Assembly (NCBI RefSeq): GCF_000355675.1
Contig: NC_020888.1
Location: forward strand, 2,126,883-2,190,882
Origin: Thalassolituus oleivorans MIL-1
GTDB taxonomy: Bacteria > Pseudomonadota > Gammaproteobacteria > Pseudomonadales > Oceanobacteraceae
Direction: 5' to 3'
DNA length: 64,000 nt
A program made the translations under genes and the position numbers. Shown here in pieces: positions 1-9,352 of this stretch. The notes below the pieces were generated by a model. The model was not told the origin of the DNA, made no database searches, and was given only the letters and a program-made list of their open reading frames with translations. Positions within the stretch are counted from its first letter, which is position 1, and the number at the start of each line of letters is the position of its first letter.

Positions 1-1
1 G

Positions 2-454
2 AATAATTTAGAGGGTAAGAAAACGCATATTATGCGCCCTCGCCTCTTTGGCTATGCAGCGGTCCTGCTAACTATGATGGGTGCTTTAACCTACACCATT
101 GCTACACGTACACCATTCCAGTTAGATATTGAGCGCGACCGTGGCCAGCTATATCAGTTAACGGCAAACGATACTGTACGAAATAGTTACACACTTAAAA
201 TGATCAACATGTCGCAAGAGCCGCACATCTACGTGCTTAAAATGGAAGGCCTTGAGCACTATAAAATGGATGGCCTCACGGAGTACACATTGCGTGTAAA
301 CGAACTCAAAGAGGTTATTGTCGATTTGGAAATCGATCCAGAAAAAGCCAAACTTCCAAGCAGTAAGACGGATATTGAATTCGTTGTGTACGATAAAGAT
401 ACCGGGGAAGAAATCGCGCGTGAGGAAAGTCGCTTTATAGCTCCACGCGGTTGA
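2..454 (+). CDS. ccoG: CcoG (RdxA/FixG) cytochrome c oxidase accessory protein, C-terminal part
   Basis: The reading frame is open from base 2, so the gene starts before the window; only about 150 C-terminal residues are here. The stretch NLEGKKTHIMRPRLFGYA followed by one hydrophobic segment and a beta-rich periplasmic-type tail is typical of the end of CcoG, a membrane polyferredoxin involved in copper handling during cbb3 oxidase assembly. The ferredoxin cysteines lie upstream and are not visible. It is followed by a strong terminator and then ccoH, ccoI and ccoS in the same direction, the usual order of this cluster. Identity is secure from family knowledge plus context. Confidence 0.9.
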   Translation, partial: NNLEGKKTHIMRPRLFGYAAVLLTMMGALTYTIATRTPFQLDIERDRGQLYQLTANDTVRNSYTLKMINMSQEPHIYVLKMEGLEHYKMDGLTEYTLRVNELKEVIVDLEIDPEKAKLPSSKTDIEFVVYDKDTGEEIAREESRFIAPRG

Positions 455-485
455 TTAAACTTGACAGTTCGATACTGGAGAACCG

Positions 486-516
486 GCGCTCAAGTGGTTA
501 CACTTGAGCGCTTTTT
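486..516 (+). terminator. Intrinsic terminator after ccoG
   Basis: A perfect 11-bp stem (GCGCTCAAGTG with CACTTGAGCGC, GTTA loop) is followed by five T. It lies 31 bases after the ccoG stop and before the ccoH start, so ccoG and ccoHIS appear to be separate or attenuated transcripts. Confidence 0.85.
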
Positions 517-608
517 GCTATCCAGCGATTTCCATTGCTAGATACAAAGTACGCATTCTCAAAGTATTGCAAACGTCGATAGATGCCTATTCACGAAAAG
601 AGAAGTTA

Positions 609-1109
609 ATGAATACTGAAAAGCAAGAACACCGCCCGTGGCACAAAGAACCTATGATGCTGTTAGTAATAGGCTTACCTTTGATCTCTGTTTGCTGGGG
701 AATGGTGATGCTTTATTTGGCAGTTAACACCAAAGATTCATTAGTAAACGACACCTACTACAAGGATGGCGTGAACTACACCGAAGATCTTAAACACGAT
801 GAATACGCACAACGCCTACAAATCGCTGCAGACATTGTTTTTATCGGCGATGAAATACACATAAATTTGCGCGGTTATCTCGATGAGCAACCAAATACCC
901 TGCAATTACAATTGATTCATCCTACTCTGCAAGACCTCGATGAAACCGTCTTAATGCAACGCTTAGACGATGGCAGCTATGTAGGTATCAACGATTTAGA
1001 ATTGCCGCAAAAGCGTCACGTATGGTTGTTGAGTGGCGAGCAAAAATGGCGCATTCGCGAGACAGAAATAATTGAAGAAAATAAGGCTTTCACCCTCGGC
1101 AAACAATGA
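609..1109 (+). CDS. ccoH: CcoH (FixH) cbb3 oxidase assembly protein
   Basis: This 166-residue protein has one N-terminal membrane segment (about residues 15-40) and a periplasmic beta domain. The sequence NDTYYKDGVNY just after the membrane helix is a FixH hallmark. CcoH is needed for stable assembly of cbb3-type cytochrome c oxidase. The ATG at 609 is chosen because longer in-frame versions would run back into the terminator at 486-516. The stop overlaps the ccoI start by four bases (ATGA), indicating translational coupling. Confidence 0.9.
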   Translation: MNTEKQEHRPWHKEPMMLLVIGLPLISVCWGMVMLYLAVNTKDSLVNDTYYKDGVNYTEDLKHDEYAQRLQIAADIVFIGDEIHINLRGYLDEQPNTLQLQLIHPTLQDLDETVLMQRLDDGSYVGINDLELPQKRHVWLLSGEQKWRIRETEIIEENKAFTLGKQ

Positions 1110-3559
1110 GTTCTTTAGCTGCTGCTAGCCAATTGTCCGGAGCTTGTTTCCATTGTGGTGAGCCTACCAAAGGCAACCATCAATGGACGGCCATCATTGA
1201 TGGTGTTGAGCAACCTATGTGCTGCCCTGGTTGTAAAGCGGTGGCAGAAACTATCGTTGCTTCAGGGCTGAAAGATTACTACCGCCATCGCACCGAATTA
1301 CCTGATCTTTCTCCTGCAGAAGATGACGTCAGCGAACTTACTGTCCGCGAAACTTTGCAATTGTATGATAGTGAAGCGTTACAGCGTCGCTTCGTCGCAC
1401 ACAGTAAAGACTACGCTGAAGCAACACTCATTATTGATGGCATAAGTTGTGCTGCATGCTCTTGGCTGATCGAACATCGTATTAGCCAGTTGAACGGTGT
1501 GCTAACAGCCACACTGAATTTATCCAATCATCGTTTGGTCGTGCGCTGGCAAGATACGGACATCCAGTTATCGCAAATCATTGAAGCGATTTATCGGCTT
1601 GGTTATAAAGCTTCGCCGTTTTCCGCAACAGAGCAAGAAACAACTCAAGCTAGAGAAGGGAAACAAGCGATTCGTCGTTTGGCGGTTGCCGGTATTGGTA
1701 CTATGCAAGTGATGATGATGTCTGTACCACTCTATGTCGGTATGGCAACGCAATACGAAATATTCATGCGCTTCGCCGCTATGATTATGACTTTACCTGT
1801 GGTGCTGTTTTCTGCTAGACCATTTTTTGATGCTGCAATTCGTAGCCTTCGTTCTGGTCATCTGACGATGGACGTTCCTGTATCATTGGCTATTGTTTTA
1901 GCGTTTTGCGCCAGTGTCTGGAGCACATTTAATCAAGGAATCGAAGTCTATTTTGATTCCGTTTGTATGTTCACATTTTTCTTATTGCTGGGACGTTTTC
2001 TAGAAATGCGTGCCCGTCATCGTATGGGTAAAGCAGGCAACAACTTAATGACCTTGCTGCCGAATGTGGCACTGCGACTGGATTCAGTTAGTGATAAAAA
2101 TGAGCAAGTAATTGCCACCGAAGATATTCGCATTGGCGATATTTTACTGCTTAAACCGGGTCATCCAATTCCTGCCGACGGCATCGTTATCGAGGGACAA
2201 AGCAGCGTCGATGAAGCTGCATTAACAGGGGAATATTTACCCATAGCGAAAGCACCCGGAGCCAAACTGATCGGCGGAACTATCAATATAGAAAGCCCCT
2301 TGTTGATGCAGGTAAGCGCGACAGGTGCTGAAGCTCAGCTCTCCACCATCATGCGTTTAATGGATAGAGCACAGCAAGAAAAGCCGCAAATCGCCTTACT
2401 CGCCGACCGTATCGCTAGCCGCTTTGTCGCCGCCGTTTTATTGATATCCGGATCTGTCTTTGGCTATTGGTGGCTAATGGGCAACGAGCATGCATTTTTT
2501 ATCGCGCTCTCAGTGCTGGTCGTCACTTGTCCTTGTGCACTGTCACTAGCCACACCTACTGCCCTTACCGCAGCAACGACGGCGCTGCGCGAACAGGGTA
2601 TTTTGATCAGTAAGGGGCATGTACTTGAAGCACTAACCACCATTCAGCGGGTTGTATTCGATAAAACCGGCACGTTAACTCAAGGCCGATTAACGCTAGA
2701 GCGAGTAGAAATCCTGACAGCCTTACCGACCGACGAAGCAATAGCCTTAGTAGCATCCCTTGAACAACATGCTACGCACCCGATTGCTCGTGCTTTCACC
2801 AGTATTGTCCCCGAGTTAAATATTCAAGCGAGTGATGTACTTCATCACCCAAGCCAAGGCGTTAGTGGCCAAATTAATGGTCAAACGCTACGATTTGGAC
2901 GGGCTGATTTCGCTTGGCCAAATGGCATTGAGCATCCACATAGCGACACCGGACAATGGCTTTTACTGGCAGATGAACAGCAACCGTTAGCTTGGTTTTT
3001 ATTGAACGATTCAGTACGTCGCAGTGCCGAACCCGTCATTAAGGCACTTAAAGATCGCGGTATTCAGGTATCGCTACTAACCGGCGACCCAAGCCCTGCT
3101 GCTCTAACCATTGCCGCAAGCCTTGGTATCGACGATGTACGCTCTGGGGTTAGTCCCGCAGAGAAGTTAAAAACGGTCAGACATTGGCAGCAACAAGGTG
3201 AACGCGTCATGATGGTTGGAGATGGCATCAATGATGTCCCTGTTCTTGCCGGTGCTGATGTATCGTTGGCGGTCAATGAAGCATCCGACCTCGCCAAAAC
3301 CAATGCCGATATGTTACTCACCAACGGTCGACTCGAAGCGCTTATTTCATCACTTGATGTTGCTCGGCGTACGCGCCATATTATTCGTCAAAACATTGGC
3401 TGGGCATTACTGTACAATCTGATTGCATTGCCGTTGGCCGCTGCTGGATTAATTCCACCTTGGGCCGCTGCCATTGGTATGTCGTTTAGCTCACTCTTGG
3501 TTGTATTTAACGCCCTGCGTTTAATTCGCAATCGCCCACTATCCCTTAACGAGGCTTGA
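1106..3559 (+). CDS. ccoI: CcoI (FixI) copper-exporting P-type ATPase for cbb3 oxidase maturation
   Basis: An 817-residue heavy-metal P1B ATPase. The N-terminus has a zinc-ribbon-like cysteine cluster (CFHCG and CCPGC) and then a heavy-metal-associated domain with GISCAACSW. Further along are the transmembrane CPC motif (TCPCALSLATP), the phosphorylation site DKTGTLT and the hinge GDGINDVP. The extended N-terminal cysteine region is typical of the FixI/CcoI branch, which supplies copper to cbb3 oxidase rather than detoxifying it. It overlaps ccoH by four bases and is followed immediately by ccoS. Confidence 0.95.
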   Translation: MSSLAAASQLSGACFHCGEPTKGNHQWTAIIDGVEQPMCCPGCKAVAETIVASGLKDYYRHRTELPDLSPAEDDVSELTVRETLQLYDSEALQRRFVAHSKDYAEATLIIDGISCAACSWLIEHRISQLNGVLTATLNLSNHRLVVRWQDTDIQLSQIIEAIYRLGYKASPFSATEQETTQAREGKQAIRRLAVAGIGTMQVMMMSVPLYVGMATQYEIFMRFAAMIMTLPVVLFSARPFFDAAIRSLRSGHLTMDVPVSLAIVLAFCASVWSTFNQGIEVYFDSVCMFTFFLLLGRFLEMRARHRMGKAGNNLMTLLPNVALRLDSVSDKNEQVIATEDIRIGDILLLKPGHPIPADGIVIEGQSSVDEAALTGEYLPIAKAPGAKLIGGTINIESPLLMQVSATGAEAQLSTIMRLMDRAQQEKPQIALLADRIASRFVAAVLLISGSVFGYWWLMGNEHAFFIALSVLVVTCPCALSLATPTALTAATTALREQGILISKGHVLEALTTIQRVVFDKTGTLTQGRLTLERVEILTALPTDEAIALVASLEQHATHPIARAFTSIVPELNIQASDVLHHPSQGVSGQINGQTLRFGRADFAWPNGIEHPHSDTGQWLLLADEQQPLAWFLLNDSVRRSAEPVIKALKDRGIQVSLLTGDPSPAALTIAASLGIDDVRSGVSPAEKLKTVRHWQQQGERVMMVGDGINDVPVLAGADVSLAVNEASDLAKTNADMLLTNGRLEALISSLDVARRTRHIIRQNIGWALLYNLIALPLAAAGLIPPWAAAIGMSFSSLLVVFNALRLIRNRPLSLNEA

Positions 3560-3561
3560 TC

Positions 3562-3774
3562 GTGGATATTATTTACGTCTTGGTTCCCCTTTCTATTGCC
3601 TTAATCGGTATTGCTGTATTCGTATTTTTTTGGGCGGTAAAAGGCGGGCAATTCGATGATCTAGAGTCGCCAGCACACAAGATTCTATTTGATGATGACG
3701 AGCACTTAATTCAGCGCAAAGATAAGCAAGATGATTCTAACGCTGACTCTAATGAAGACCCTGATAAGCAATGA
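3562..3774 (+). CDS. ccoS: CcoS cbb3 oxidase maturation protein
   Basis: A 70-residue protein with one N-terminal membrane helix (MDIIYVLVPLSIALIG) and a charged cytoplasmic tail, as in CcoS/FixS. The GTG at 3562 is chosen: it gives the conserved N-terminus and sits 7 bases behind GAGG. A TTG at 3556 would add only two residues. CcoS is required to load cofactors into cbb3 oxidase. It overlaps the next gene by four bases (ATGA). Confidence 0.9.
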   Translation: MDIIYVLVPLSIALIGIAVFVFFWAVKGGQFDDLESPAHKILFDDDEHLIQRKDKQDDSNADSNEDPDKQ

Positions 3775-4442
3775 CAGAACCGCTGTCATTTATTACTGCA
3801 ATCCTACTGGGATTATTTGGCGCCAGTCATTGCCTTGTCATGTGCGGGGGTATTGCCGCCGCTGCCGGAAATACGGATCGCGAGCATAGAATCCGCGCTG
3901 CTATTTTGTTCAATGCAGGGCGCATTACCAGTTATACCTTAGCAGGGGCTCTCGTCGGTGCACTCGGGTTGTGGCTGCAATCGCAACATCAATGGTTAAT
4001 GCTCGGTCTGCGGACGATTGCAGGTGCAATGTTAATTTTAATGGGATTGTATGTTGCTAAGTGGGCATCTTGGCTGACCCAAGTAGAGCGCTTAGGGCAA
4101 GGCCTTTGGGGTCTTATTCGTCCACTTGCGCAGAAGCAGCTAGGACGCCCAACCATGCGCAGCCAGTTATTACTCGGCGCGTTATGGGGATGGTTACCTT
4201 GCGGACTCATTTACAGCACTCTGAGCTGGGTTGCTGCCAATGGACAACCTCTCGATGGAGCTCTGGCTATGTTTGCTTTTGGGCTAGGCACATTACCGGC
4301 TATATTTTCAGCAAGTCTTGCTGCGGCAACACTGATGCAAATGCTTAATCGTGCTATCGTACGGAAAATCTCGGGCGCACTACTGATGCTCTACGGGCTA
4401 TGGACCTTAGTATCAGTTTGGCTCCCTATTGCGAATAGTTAG
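3771..4442 (+). CDS. Sulfite exporter TauE/SafE-like membrane protein of the cco cluster
   Basis: A 223-residue polytopic membrane protein with about six hydrophobic segments. An early cysteine motif (ASHCLVMCGG) and a second one (WGWLPCGLIYS) resemble the DsbD/CcdA-like COG2836 family. Genes of this family regularly follow ccoS in gammaproteobacteria; a role in copper or thiol handling during oxidase maturation is inferred from this location. Its start overlaps the ccoS stop by four bases. Confidence 0.8.
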   Translation: MTEPLSFITAILLGLFGASHCLVMCGGIAAAAGNTDREHRIRAAILFNAGRITSYTLAGALVGALGLWLQSQHQWLMLGLRTIAGAMLILMGLYVAKWASWLTQVERLGQGLWGLIRPLAQKQLGRPTMRSQLLLGALWGWLPCGLIYSTLSWVAANGQPLDGALAMFAFGLGTLPAIFSASLAAATLMQMLNRAIVRKISGALLMLYGLWTLVSVWLPIANS

Positions 4443-4506
4443 TATAAATCACAAGTAATATCGGCGATATTCGCTCCAGTGCAAATTGATTAACGGGAAT
4501 TCGATC

Positions 4507-5280
4507 ATGAAGACGCCATCAACCTCTCCTACTTCCAGCACACCATTACGTGGTACTCAACCACATTGCCAAACGTGTTCTCTTAATGCTCTGTGCTTGC
4601 CGCTATCGCTTAAAGATACGGATATGGAACGTCTGGACGATATTATTCGTCGTGGTCGCCCGATTCAAAAAGGCCAATTATTATTCCAGCAAGGCGAAAC
4701 CTTCCAATCGGTATTTGCTGTTCGTACAGGTGCCCTAAAAACCTACACACTGGCGAGTAACGGCGAAGAGCAAATTACTGGCTTTCATCTTGCCAGCGAA
4801 CTGATTGGACTTTCAGGTTATGAGGCTGACTGCTATCCGTTGACGGCAAAAGCATTAGAAACCACGACGGTTTGTGAAATTCCTTTACCGCAGCTTGATA
4901 CATTGGCTGATGAACTACCCGACTTACGTAAACAGTTGATGCGCACCATGGGTACTGAAATTCGCCACGATCAAAATATGATGCTGTTATTGAGTAAGAA
5001 AAACGCCGAAGAACGCGTTGCTTCTTTCTTACTCGATATTTCACAACGTTATCAGCGCCGTGGCTTTTCCGCTTCCCATTTCCGTTTGCCGATGTCTCGC
5101 GTTGATATCAGTAACTACTTAGGCTTAGCCGTAGAAACGATTAGTCGCGTATTTACTCGCTTCCAAAATAACGAACTGATCGAAACCCAAGGCAAAGAAA
5201 TTATATTGCGCGACATGGATGCGCTTTACGAAATGGCGGGGCTAGTATCATCGACGCATTGTGAGAAGCACGACGAGTAA
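4507..5280 (+). CDS. anr: Anr/Fnr-type oxygen-sensing transcription regulator
   Basis: A 257-residue CRP/FNR-family regulator. The N-terminal cysteines (HCQTCSLNALC, CxxCx5C) plus an internal cysteine (YEADCYP) are the ligands of the oxygen-labile 4Fe-4S cluster. A cyclic-nucleotide-fold domain follows, then a helix-turn-helix whose recognition helix (VETISRVFTRF) has the E..SR residues that read TTGAT half sites. The ATG at 4507 gives the usual N-terminus. It probably controls the upstream cco genes and ompW, which has a perfect box at 26900-26913. Whether to call it anr or fnr is a naming choice. Confidence 0.92.
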   Translation: MKTPSTSPTSSTPLRGTQPHCQTCSLNALCLPLSLKDTDMERLDDIIRRGRPIQKGQLLFQQGETFQSVFAVRTGALKTYTLASNGEEQITGFHLASELIGLSGYEADCYPLTAKALETTTVCEIPLPQLDTLADELPDLRKQLMRTMGTEIRHDQNMMLLLSKKNAEERVASFLLDISQRYQRRGFSASHFRLPMSRVDISNYLGLAVETISRVFTRFQNNELIETQGKEIILRDMDALYEMAGLVSSTHCEKHDE

Positions 5281-5281
5281 C

Positions 5282-5309
5282 AAAAAGCCGGTTTTTTAAC
5301 CGGCTTTTT
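5282..5309 (+). terminator. Intrinsic terminator after anr
   Basis: A perfect 12-bp stem (AAAAAGCCGGTT with its complement, TTTT loop) lies directly after the anr stop, with the T-run on the descending arm. The remaining sequence up to 5585 contains no recognisable gene. Confidence 0.9.
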
Positions 5310-5585
5310 GTTATCGCACGCTCATCCATTCGTCATGTTCAAGCGTAACTAACCCGTTAGCAATTGCCGAATACGGCAACTGTAGCGTATGGCAGGATCA
5401 AAAATGCCTCCCGTTCAGAAGTAGGCATGAGCTTTGCGTTATCTTTGCTAAGAATGTGAGTTTAATCGCAAATATGTCCAAAAAATGACGTTATTCGCAC
5501 AAGGCAAAGCAGATTAATTGAATTTGTCCTACATACTGTATAAACAGCACCACACGTTTAACGGTGCGTACTTAGGAGCCCCCTA

Positions 5586-6083
5586 ATGGGAATAGCTGCA
5601 GAAGACTTTAAACGCTGTATTATTCAGCCAACATTACAACGTTTAGGCGTTCAAAGTGCTGGTGCGGAGGCGTTATTACTTGCCACAGCCGCCGTTGAAT
5701 CTGAACTCGGCTCCTTTTTAAAAGCCGAGGGGCAGCGTACCTCTGGGGTCTACCAGATGCATGGTTTAACTCATCGCCATATTTGGGATGACTACCTAGG
5801 ACATCAGCCTGAGCTAGCGAGTAAAGTGCGTGGCCTAGCCAGTCAGCATGATTTTCTTACTCATCCACATGCCGAACTCACCACTAATCTAAGTTACGCT
5901 ACTGCCATTGCACTTTTAGCGTATCTACGTCACCCCGAATTTGTACTTCCAGATAATCCGACGCCTGAATTGCTTGCGGAGCTATGGAAGCAATACTATC
6001 ACCCCCGCGACGATCTGAGCATCGCCGATTTTATAGCAAGGTACAAAGAGCTAATTCGCCCGATGAAAGTGGCTGCCGCTTAA
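5586..6083 (+). CDS. Hypothetical protein with a lysozyme/transglycosylase-like motif
   Basis: A 165-residue soluble protein with no signal peptide. AVESELGSFLKAEG followed by GVYQMHGLTHRHIW resembles the ES...G...Q layout of lytic-transglycosylase-like folds in some phage virion proteins; this resemblance is from memory and approximate. The start is supported by AGGAG seven bases upstream. It stands alone between the anr terminator and ttcA. The catalytic role is an inference; the absence of an export signal argues against a normal periplasmic murein hydrolase. Confidence 0.5.
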   Translation: MGIAAEDFKRCIIQPTLQRLGVQSAGAEALLLATAAVESELGSFLKAEGQRTSGVYQMHGLTHRHIWDDYLGHQPELASKVRGLASQHDFLTHPHAELTTNLSYATAIALLAYLRHPEFVLPDNPTPELLAELWKQYYHPRDDLSIADFIARYKELIRPMKVAAA

Positions 6084-6204
6084 TCTTGTCTGTGCAGCCG
6101 TCTAGCCAGTAACAACTGTGCTTAAGCTGTCTTCTAGCCTGCTTAGGGTTCCTCTCATGCCGTCATTTTGATATAAAGCGCACGCCAATCAGTGGGGTGA
6201 GCCA

Positions 6205-7056
6205 ATGATCGAATCCGTCGATGACCGCAAAGAAAAACTAGAATTCAACAAACTTCAAAAGCGCTTACGTCGTAATGTCGGCAAAGCGATTGAAGACTAT
6301 TGCATGATCGAAGAAGGTGATCGTGTGATGGTTTGTCTGTCTGGAGGCAAAGATTCGTACACTATGCTCGATATTTTGATGGGTCTGCAAAAAAGCGCAC
6401 CTGTTAATTTTGAGCTCATAGCGGTCAACATGGATCAAAAGCAACCTGGCTTCCCTGAGCATGTATTGCCCGAATACCTAAGCCAAATTGGGGTACCCTT
6501 CCATATCGTGGAAAAAGATACCTACAGTGTGGTGAAAGAAATCATTCCAGAAGGTAAAACTACCTGTAGCCTATGTTCTCGCCTGCGCCGTGGCACCTTG
6601 TACGGCTTTGCAGAGTCAATCGGTGCCAACAAAATCGCTCTTGGTCATCATCGAGACGACATCATCGAAACGTTATTCTTAAACATGTTTCACGGCGGCA
6701 AACTTAAGTCGATGCCACCTAAGCTACTTAGCGATGATAAGAAGCATGTATTGATCCGTCCTCTGGCGTATTGCAAAGAGACAGACATCGAAGCCTATTC
6801 TAATGCGAAAGAGTTTCCGATTATTCCATGCAACTTATGTGGTTCTCAGGAAAACTTGCAGCGTCAAAACATCAAGATGATGCTACAACAGTGGGAGCGT
6901 GAACAGCCGGGGCGTAGCGAGAATATCTTCTCGGCAATTTGCAATATTGCTCCCTCTCAGTTAGGTGACCGCCAATTATGGGACTTCAACAACCTACAAG
7001 ACCAACAAGATAAAGGGCATTTATTTACCCGTTTGGATGTCGTACAGATCGACTAA
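6205..7056 (+). CDS. ttcA: TtcA tRNA 2-thiocytidine(32) synthetase
   Basis: A 283-residue PP-loop ATPase. SGGKDS (near residue 48) is the ATP pyrophosphatase loop, and the pairs CSLC and CNLC with the following GSQENLQRQ are typical TtcA iron-sulfur ligands. The enzyme thiolates cytidine 32 in certain tRNAs. Length and start agree with the family. It is a single gene followed by a terminator. Confidence 0.95.
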   Translation: MIESVDDRKEKLEFNKLQKRLRRNVGKAIEDYCMIEEGDRVMVCLSGGKDSYTMLDILMGLQKSAPVNFELIAVNMDQKQPGFPEHVLPEYLSQIGVPFHIVEKDTYSVVKEIIPEGKTTCSLCSRLRRGTLYGFAESIGANKIALGHHRDDIIETLFLNMFHGGKLKSMPPKLLSDDKKHVLIRPLAYCKETDIEAYSNAKEFPIIPCNLCGSQENLQRQNIKMMLQQWEREQPGRSENIFSAICNIAPSQLGDRQLWDFNNLQDQQDKGHLFTRLDVVQID

Positions 7057-7086
7057 ACGGCAATACTAGGAATCAAAGTATCGCAA

Positions 7087-7113
7087 AAGGCTGAGGGGGT
7101 TCTCGGCCTTTTT
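7087..7113 (+). terminator. Intrinsic terminator after ttcA
   Basis: A 9-bp stem (AAGGCTGAG with CTCGGCCTT, one G-T pair) with a six-base loop and a T-run, ending at the stop codon of the convergent gene at 7112. Confidence 0.75.
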
Positions 7114-7627
7114 ACATTCCGCCGTTTAACATATGCGTCGCATGAAATTCGTATTCGCCTGGACCTTTGAGTATCCAATCAAATTTATAGCGCTGCTCTG
7201 TCATCATATCTTCGCCCATCGCCGTTAAGTAACAAGCATAGTCTGACAATTCTGGTTCTGGCATTTTCACTCGTACTTGGTACGTAGTATCAAGTTCAGT
7301 AACCGCAATCGTTGATATCGCTTGCGTCGGAGCGCCAGCGATACCTTTGCGGATCCACTGCAAAATAATTCCATGGCGGCCGTCGTGCTCACTTCGAATC
7401 AATCGGATATACCCCTCGCCAGCATTAGAACGCCAAGGGCAAACACGCTGAACCTGATCGACCCAAACAGGCATGACGTAGGATTCTGTAATATCGGTTG
7501 GTGCCATAACCTCAGCAATTTTTGCGTCTTGAACATCTGCATCTGCACCATGTAGCAAAGCTGGCGCAAGGCTTATACTGGCAGCCAATATTACTTGCTT
7601 GGTTAGATCCAATAATTGTAGGGTCAT
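7112..7627 (-). CDS. Hypothetical exported protein
   Basis: A 171-residue protein whose N-terminus (MTLQLLDLTKQVILAASISLAPALLHGADA) looks like a signal peptide. The ATG at 7627 is preferred over longer versions because GAGGAGG lies about eight bases upstream. Two cysteines (VCPW and YACYL) could form a periplasmic disulfide. I do not recognise the family. It is divergent from nothing nearby and lies downstream of greB on the same strand. Confidence 0.6.
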   Translation of the reverse strand: MTLQLLDLTKQVILAASISLAPALLHGADADVQDAKIAEVMAPTDITESYVMPVWVDQVQRVCPWRSNAGEGYIRLIRSEHDGRHGIILQWIRKGIAGAPTQAISTIAVTELDTTYQVRVKMPEPELSDYACYLTAMGEDMMTEQRYKFDWILKGPGEYEFHATHMLNGGM

Positions 7628-7707
7628 TAGTACATCCTCCTCTATGCAGACTAGCAGAGTCCTTTTCGCTTTGCCGTGCATGCTAATACTCAACAATATC
7701 AGGACGG

Positions 7708-8259
7708 CTATTTAACCCAAGCTGGTTGACCGGCAGCACTTGGCCCTGTGTCCCAATCAGGGCGTTGATAGGTAACACTGACCACGTCATAACTAACCTT
7801 ACCTTTAGGCAATGTAACCACCACTTCATCGTCGAGTGACTTACCCATTAAGCCGCGTGCTAACGGTGCATCGATACTGATATACCCACGCGGCAAATCG
7901 ATTTCGTCGGCACCCACTATACGATAACGGTATAACTCACCATTCAAATCTTCTAGCTCGATCCACGCACCAAAAAACACCTTACTTGTATCGGCAGGTA
8001 TACGATCGACTACAGTGACATGTTCAATACGCTTTAATAAAAACCGAACGCGGCTATCAATTTGACGTAAACGGCGTTTGCCATAAATATATTCAGCATT
8101 TTCAGATCGATCACCCAATTTTGCCGCATCTGATACCTCTTGCGTCACTTTTGGACGTTCTTTGCGCCATAGAAAATCGTATTCGTCGCGTAGCGCCTGT
8201 TCTCCTTCAGGGGTTATTAAGTCGCTACGATTAGGTAATGTTTTTTCACTATCGCTCAT
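7708..8259 (-). CDS. greB: Transcription elongation factor GreB
   Basis: A 183-residue Gre factor: an N-terminal coiled coil (residues about 15-85, including LGDRSENAEYIYGKRRLRQIDSRVRFL) and a C-terminal FKBP-like domain (ADEIDLPRGYISIDAPLARGLMGK). The acidic pair within GDRSENAEY is at the tip that reaches the RNA polymerase active site. YIYGKRRLRQID is characteristic of GreB rather than GreA. The ATG at 8259 has AGGAAG upstream. GreB stimulates transcript cleavage in backtracked complexes. Confidence 0.95.
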   Translation of the reverse strand: MSDSEKTLPNRSDLITPEGEQALRDEYDFLWRKERPKVTQEVSDAAKLGDRSENAEYIYGKRRLRQIDSRVRFLLKRIEHVTVVDRIPADTSKVFFGAWIELEDLNGELYRYRIVGADEIDLPRGYISIDAPLARGLMGKSLDDEVVVTLPKGKVSYDVVSVTYQRPDWDTGPSAAGQPAWVK

Positions 8260-8382
8260 GATCTTCCTAGTTTTATCTATTTTTATTCGGCGCCATACCG
8301 CATTGTCATGGTTCCGCAATGTTTGCGTGTCAGCGTCATTGCGGCGATTGGCTATTCTCAATATTTTGGTGAATCACTCTAC

Positions 8383-8643
8383 ATGATGAAGCGCAGTGTT
8401 AATCTGGTTTTCGGTATCTTACTTGTTATCGCTGGTTTAATTGTTATGCCCATGCCTGTTCCTCTAGGGCTAATCATGATCATACTCGGCTTGTCATTGA
8501 TGGTGAGCGCTTGGCCGGCCCTGCAACGCAAGCTTAAAGCACTGCGCAGCCGCTTTCGTAAAATTTCAGATAAATTATCACGTATTCGCCATAGACTGCC
8601 GGGTTTCGCTCGCCGCTTGCTCGATGACACTGAGCCTGATTAG
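8383..8643 (+). CDS. Small membrane protein (PGPGW-like)
   Basis: About 86 residues with two closely spaced hydrophobic segments (VFGILLVIAGLIVM and PLGLIMIILGLSLM) and a basic, arginine-rich C-terminal tail. The MPVPLGLIMI turn resembles the PGPGW family of putative transmembrane proteins. The first of two adjacent ATGs is used; upstream sequence overlaps the greB promoter region on the other strand. Function unknown. Confidence 0.6.
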   Translation: MMKRSVNLVFGILLVIAGLIVMPMPVPLGLIMIILGLSLMVSAWPALQRKLKALRSRFRKISDKLSRIRHRLPGFARRLLDDTEPD

Positions 8644-8687
8644 TCCCTGAACACAACCGACCTGCCCTCTGTGCTAAGCTTAGCGCC

Positions 8688-9344
8688 ATGACTAGCCTTA
8701 TATCGGCCTCAGGCCCTCTTCTTAACTTGTCGCCTACTGAGGCGCTGGATAGCGAGCCTATGCTCGACTTGCTGGCGTGCTGTTTGGCCGATGGTTCCTC
8801 TTACAGCGAATATGACATCATCCGCTGGCTGCAGCAGCCCGAGCAGAGCGTTTTCCGCAAGGATGCGATGAGCGATAACCTAACACTCTTCCAAACGCAT
8901 TTTATGCTGATGCATTGGCTTTATCAGTTGCGTGAACGCTTGATAAACGCGAAAGCAGGTATACTCAACATCAGTGCATTGAACATAGTATTAGAACCTT
9001 GGCCGCAGGCAGACAACGCCGAAAAAAGATCAGGTGAGCCAACTGCGAACACTCCTCTAACGAGCGCAGATCCATTAGCGGCTTACTATCTAGATATCAA
9101 TAATCTCAGTACTGATCGCCAAGGCGTCGAAAACTTACTATCCAGCTTTTGGTTGCTCATGCTTGAACCCGGTCATCGTGATCAAGATTTAGCCCTGTTG
9201 GAACTATCTGAGCCCGTGAGTAACCAAGAAATACGTTTACAATACCGCCGCCTAGCCATGCAACATCATCCGGATCGCGGTGGTGATGATGCTAGCTTCC
9301 GCGAAATTACTGCCGCCTATCAGCGGTTAAAACTGCAATTTTAA
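8688..9344 (+). CDS. DnaJ-related protein with a C-terminal J domain
   Basis: A 218-residue protein with an N-terminal DNAJ-related domain (YDIIRWLQQPEQSVF... followed by HFMLMHWLYQLR) and a short C-terminal J domain containing HHPDRGGD, with the HPD motif that stimulates DnaK. Its client is unknown. It is followed after eight bases by the deacetylase gene in the same direction, so they are probably cotranscribed. Confidence 0.85.
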   Translation: MTSLISASGPLLNLSPTEALDSEPMLDLLACCLADGSSYSEYDIIRWLQQPEQSVFRKDAMSDNLTLFQTHFMLMHWLYQLRERLINAKAGILNISALNIVLEPWPQADNAEKRSGEPTANTPLTSADPLAAYYLDINNLSTDRQGVENLLSSFWLLMLEPGHRDQDLALLELSEPVSNQEIRLQYRRLAMQHHPDRGGDDASFREITAAYQRLKLQF

Positions 9345-9352
9345 GGTCTAGA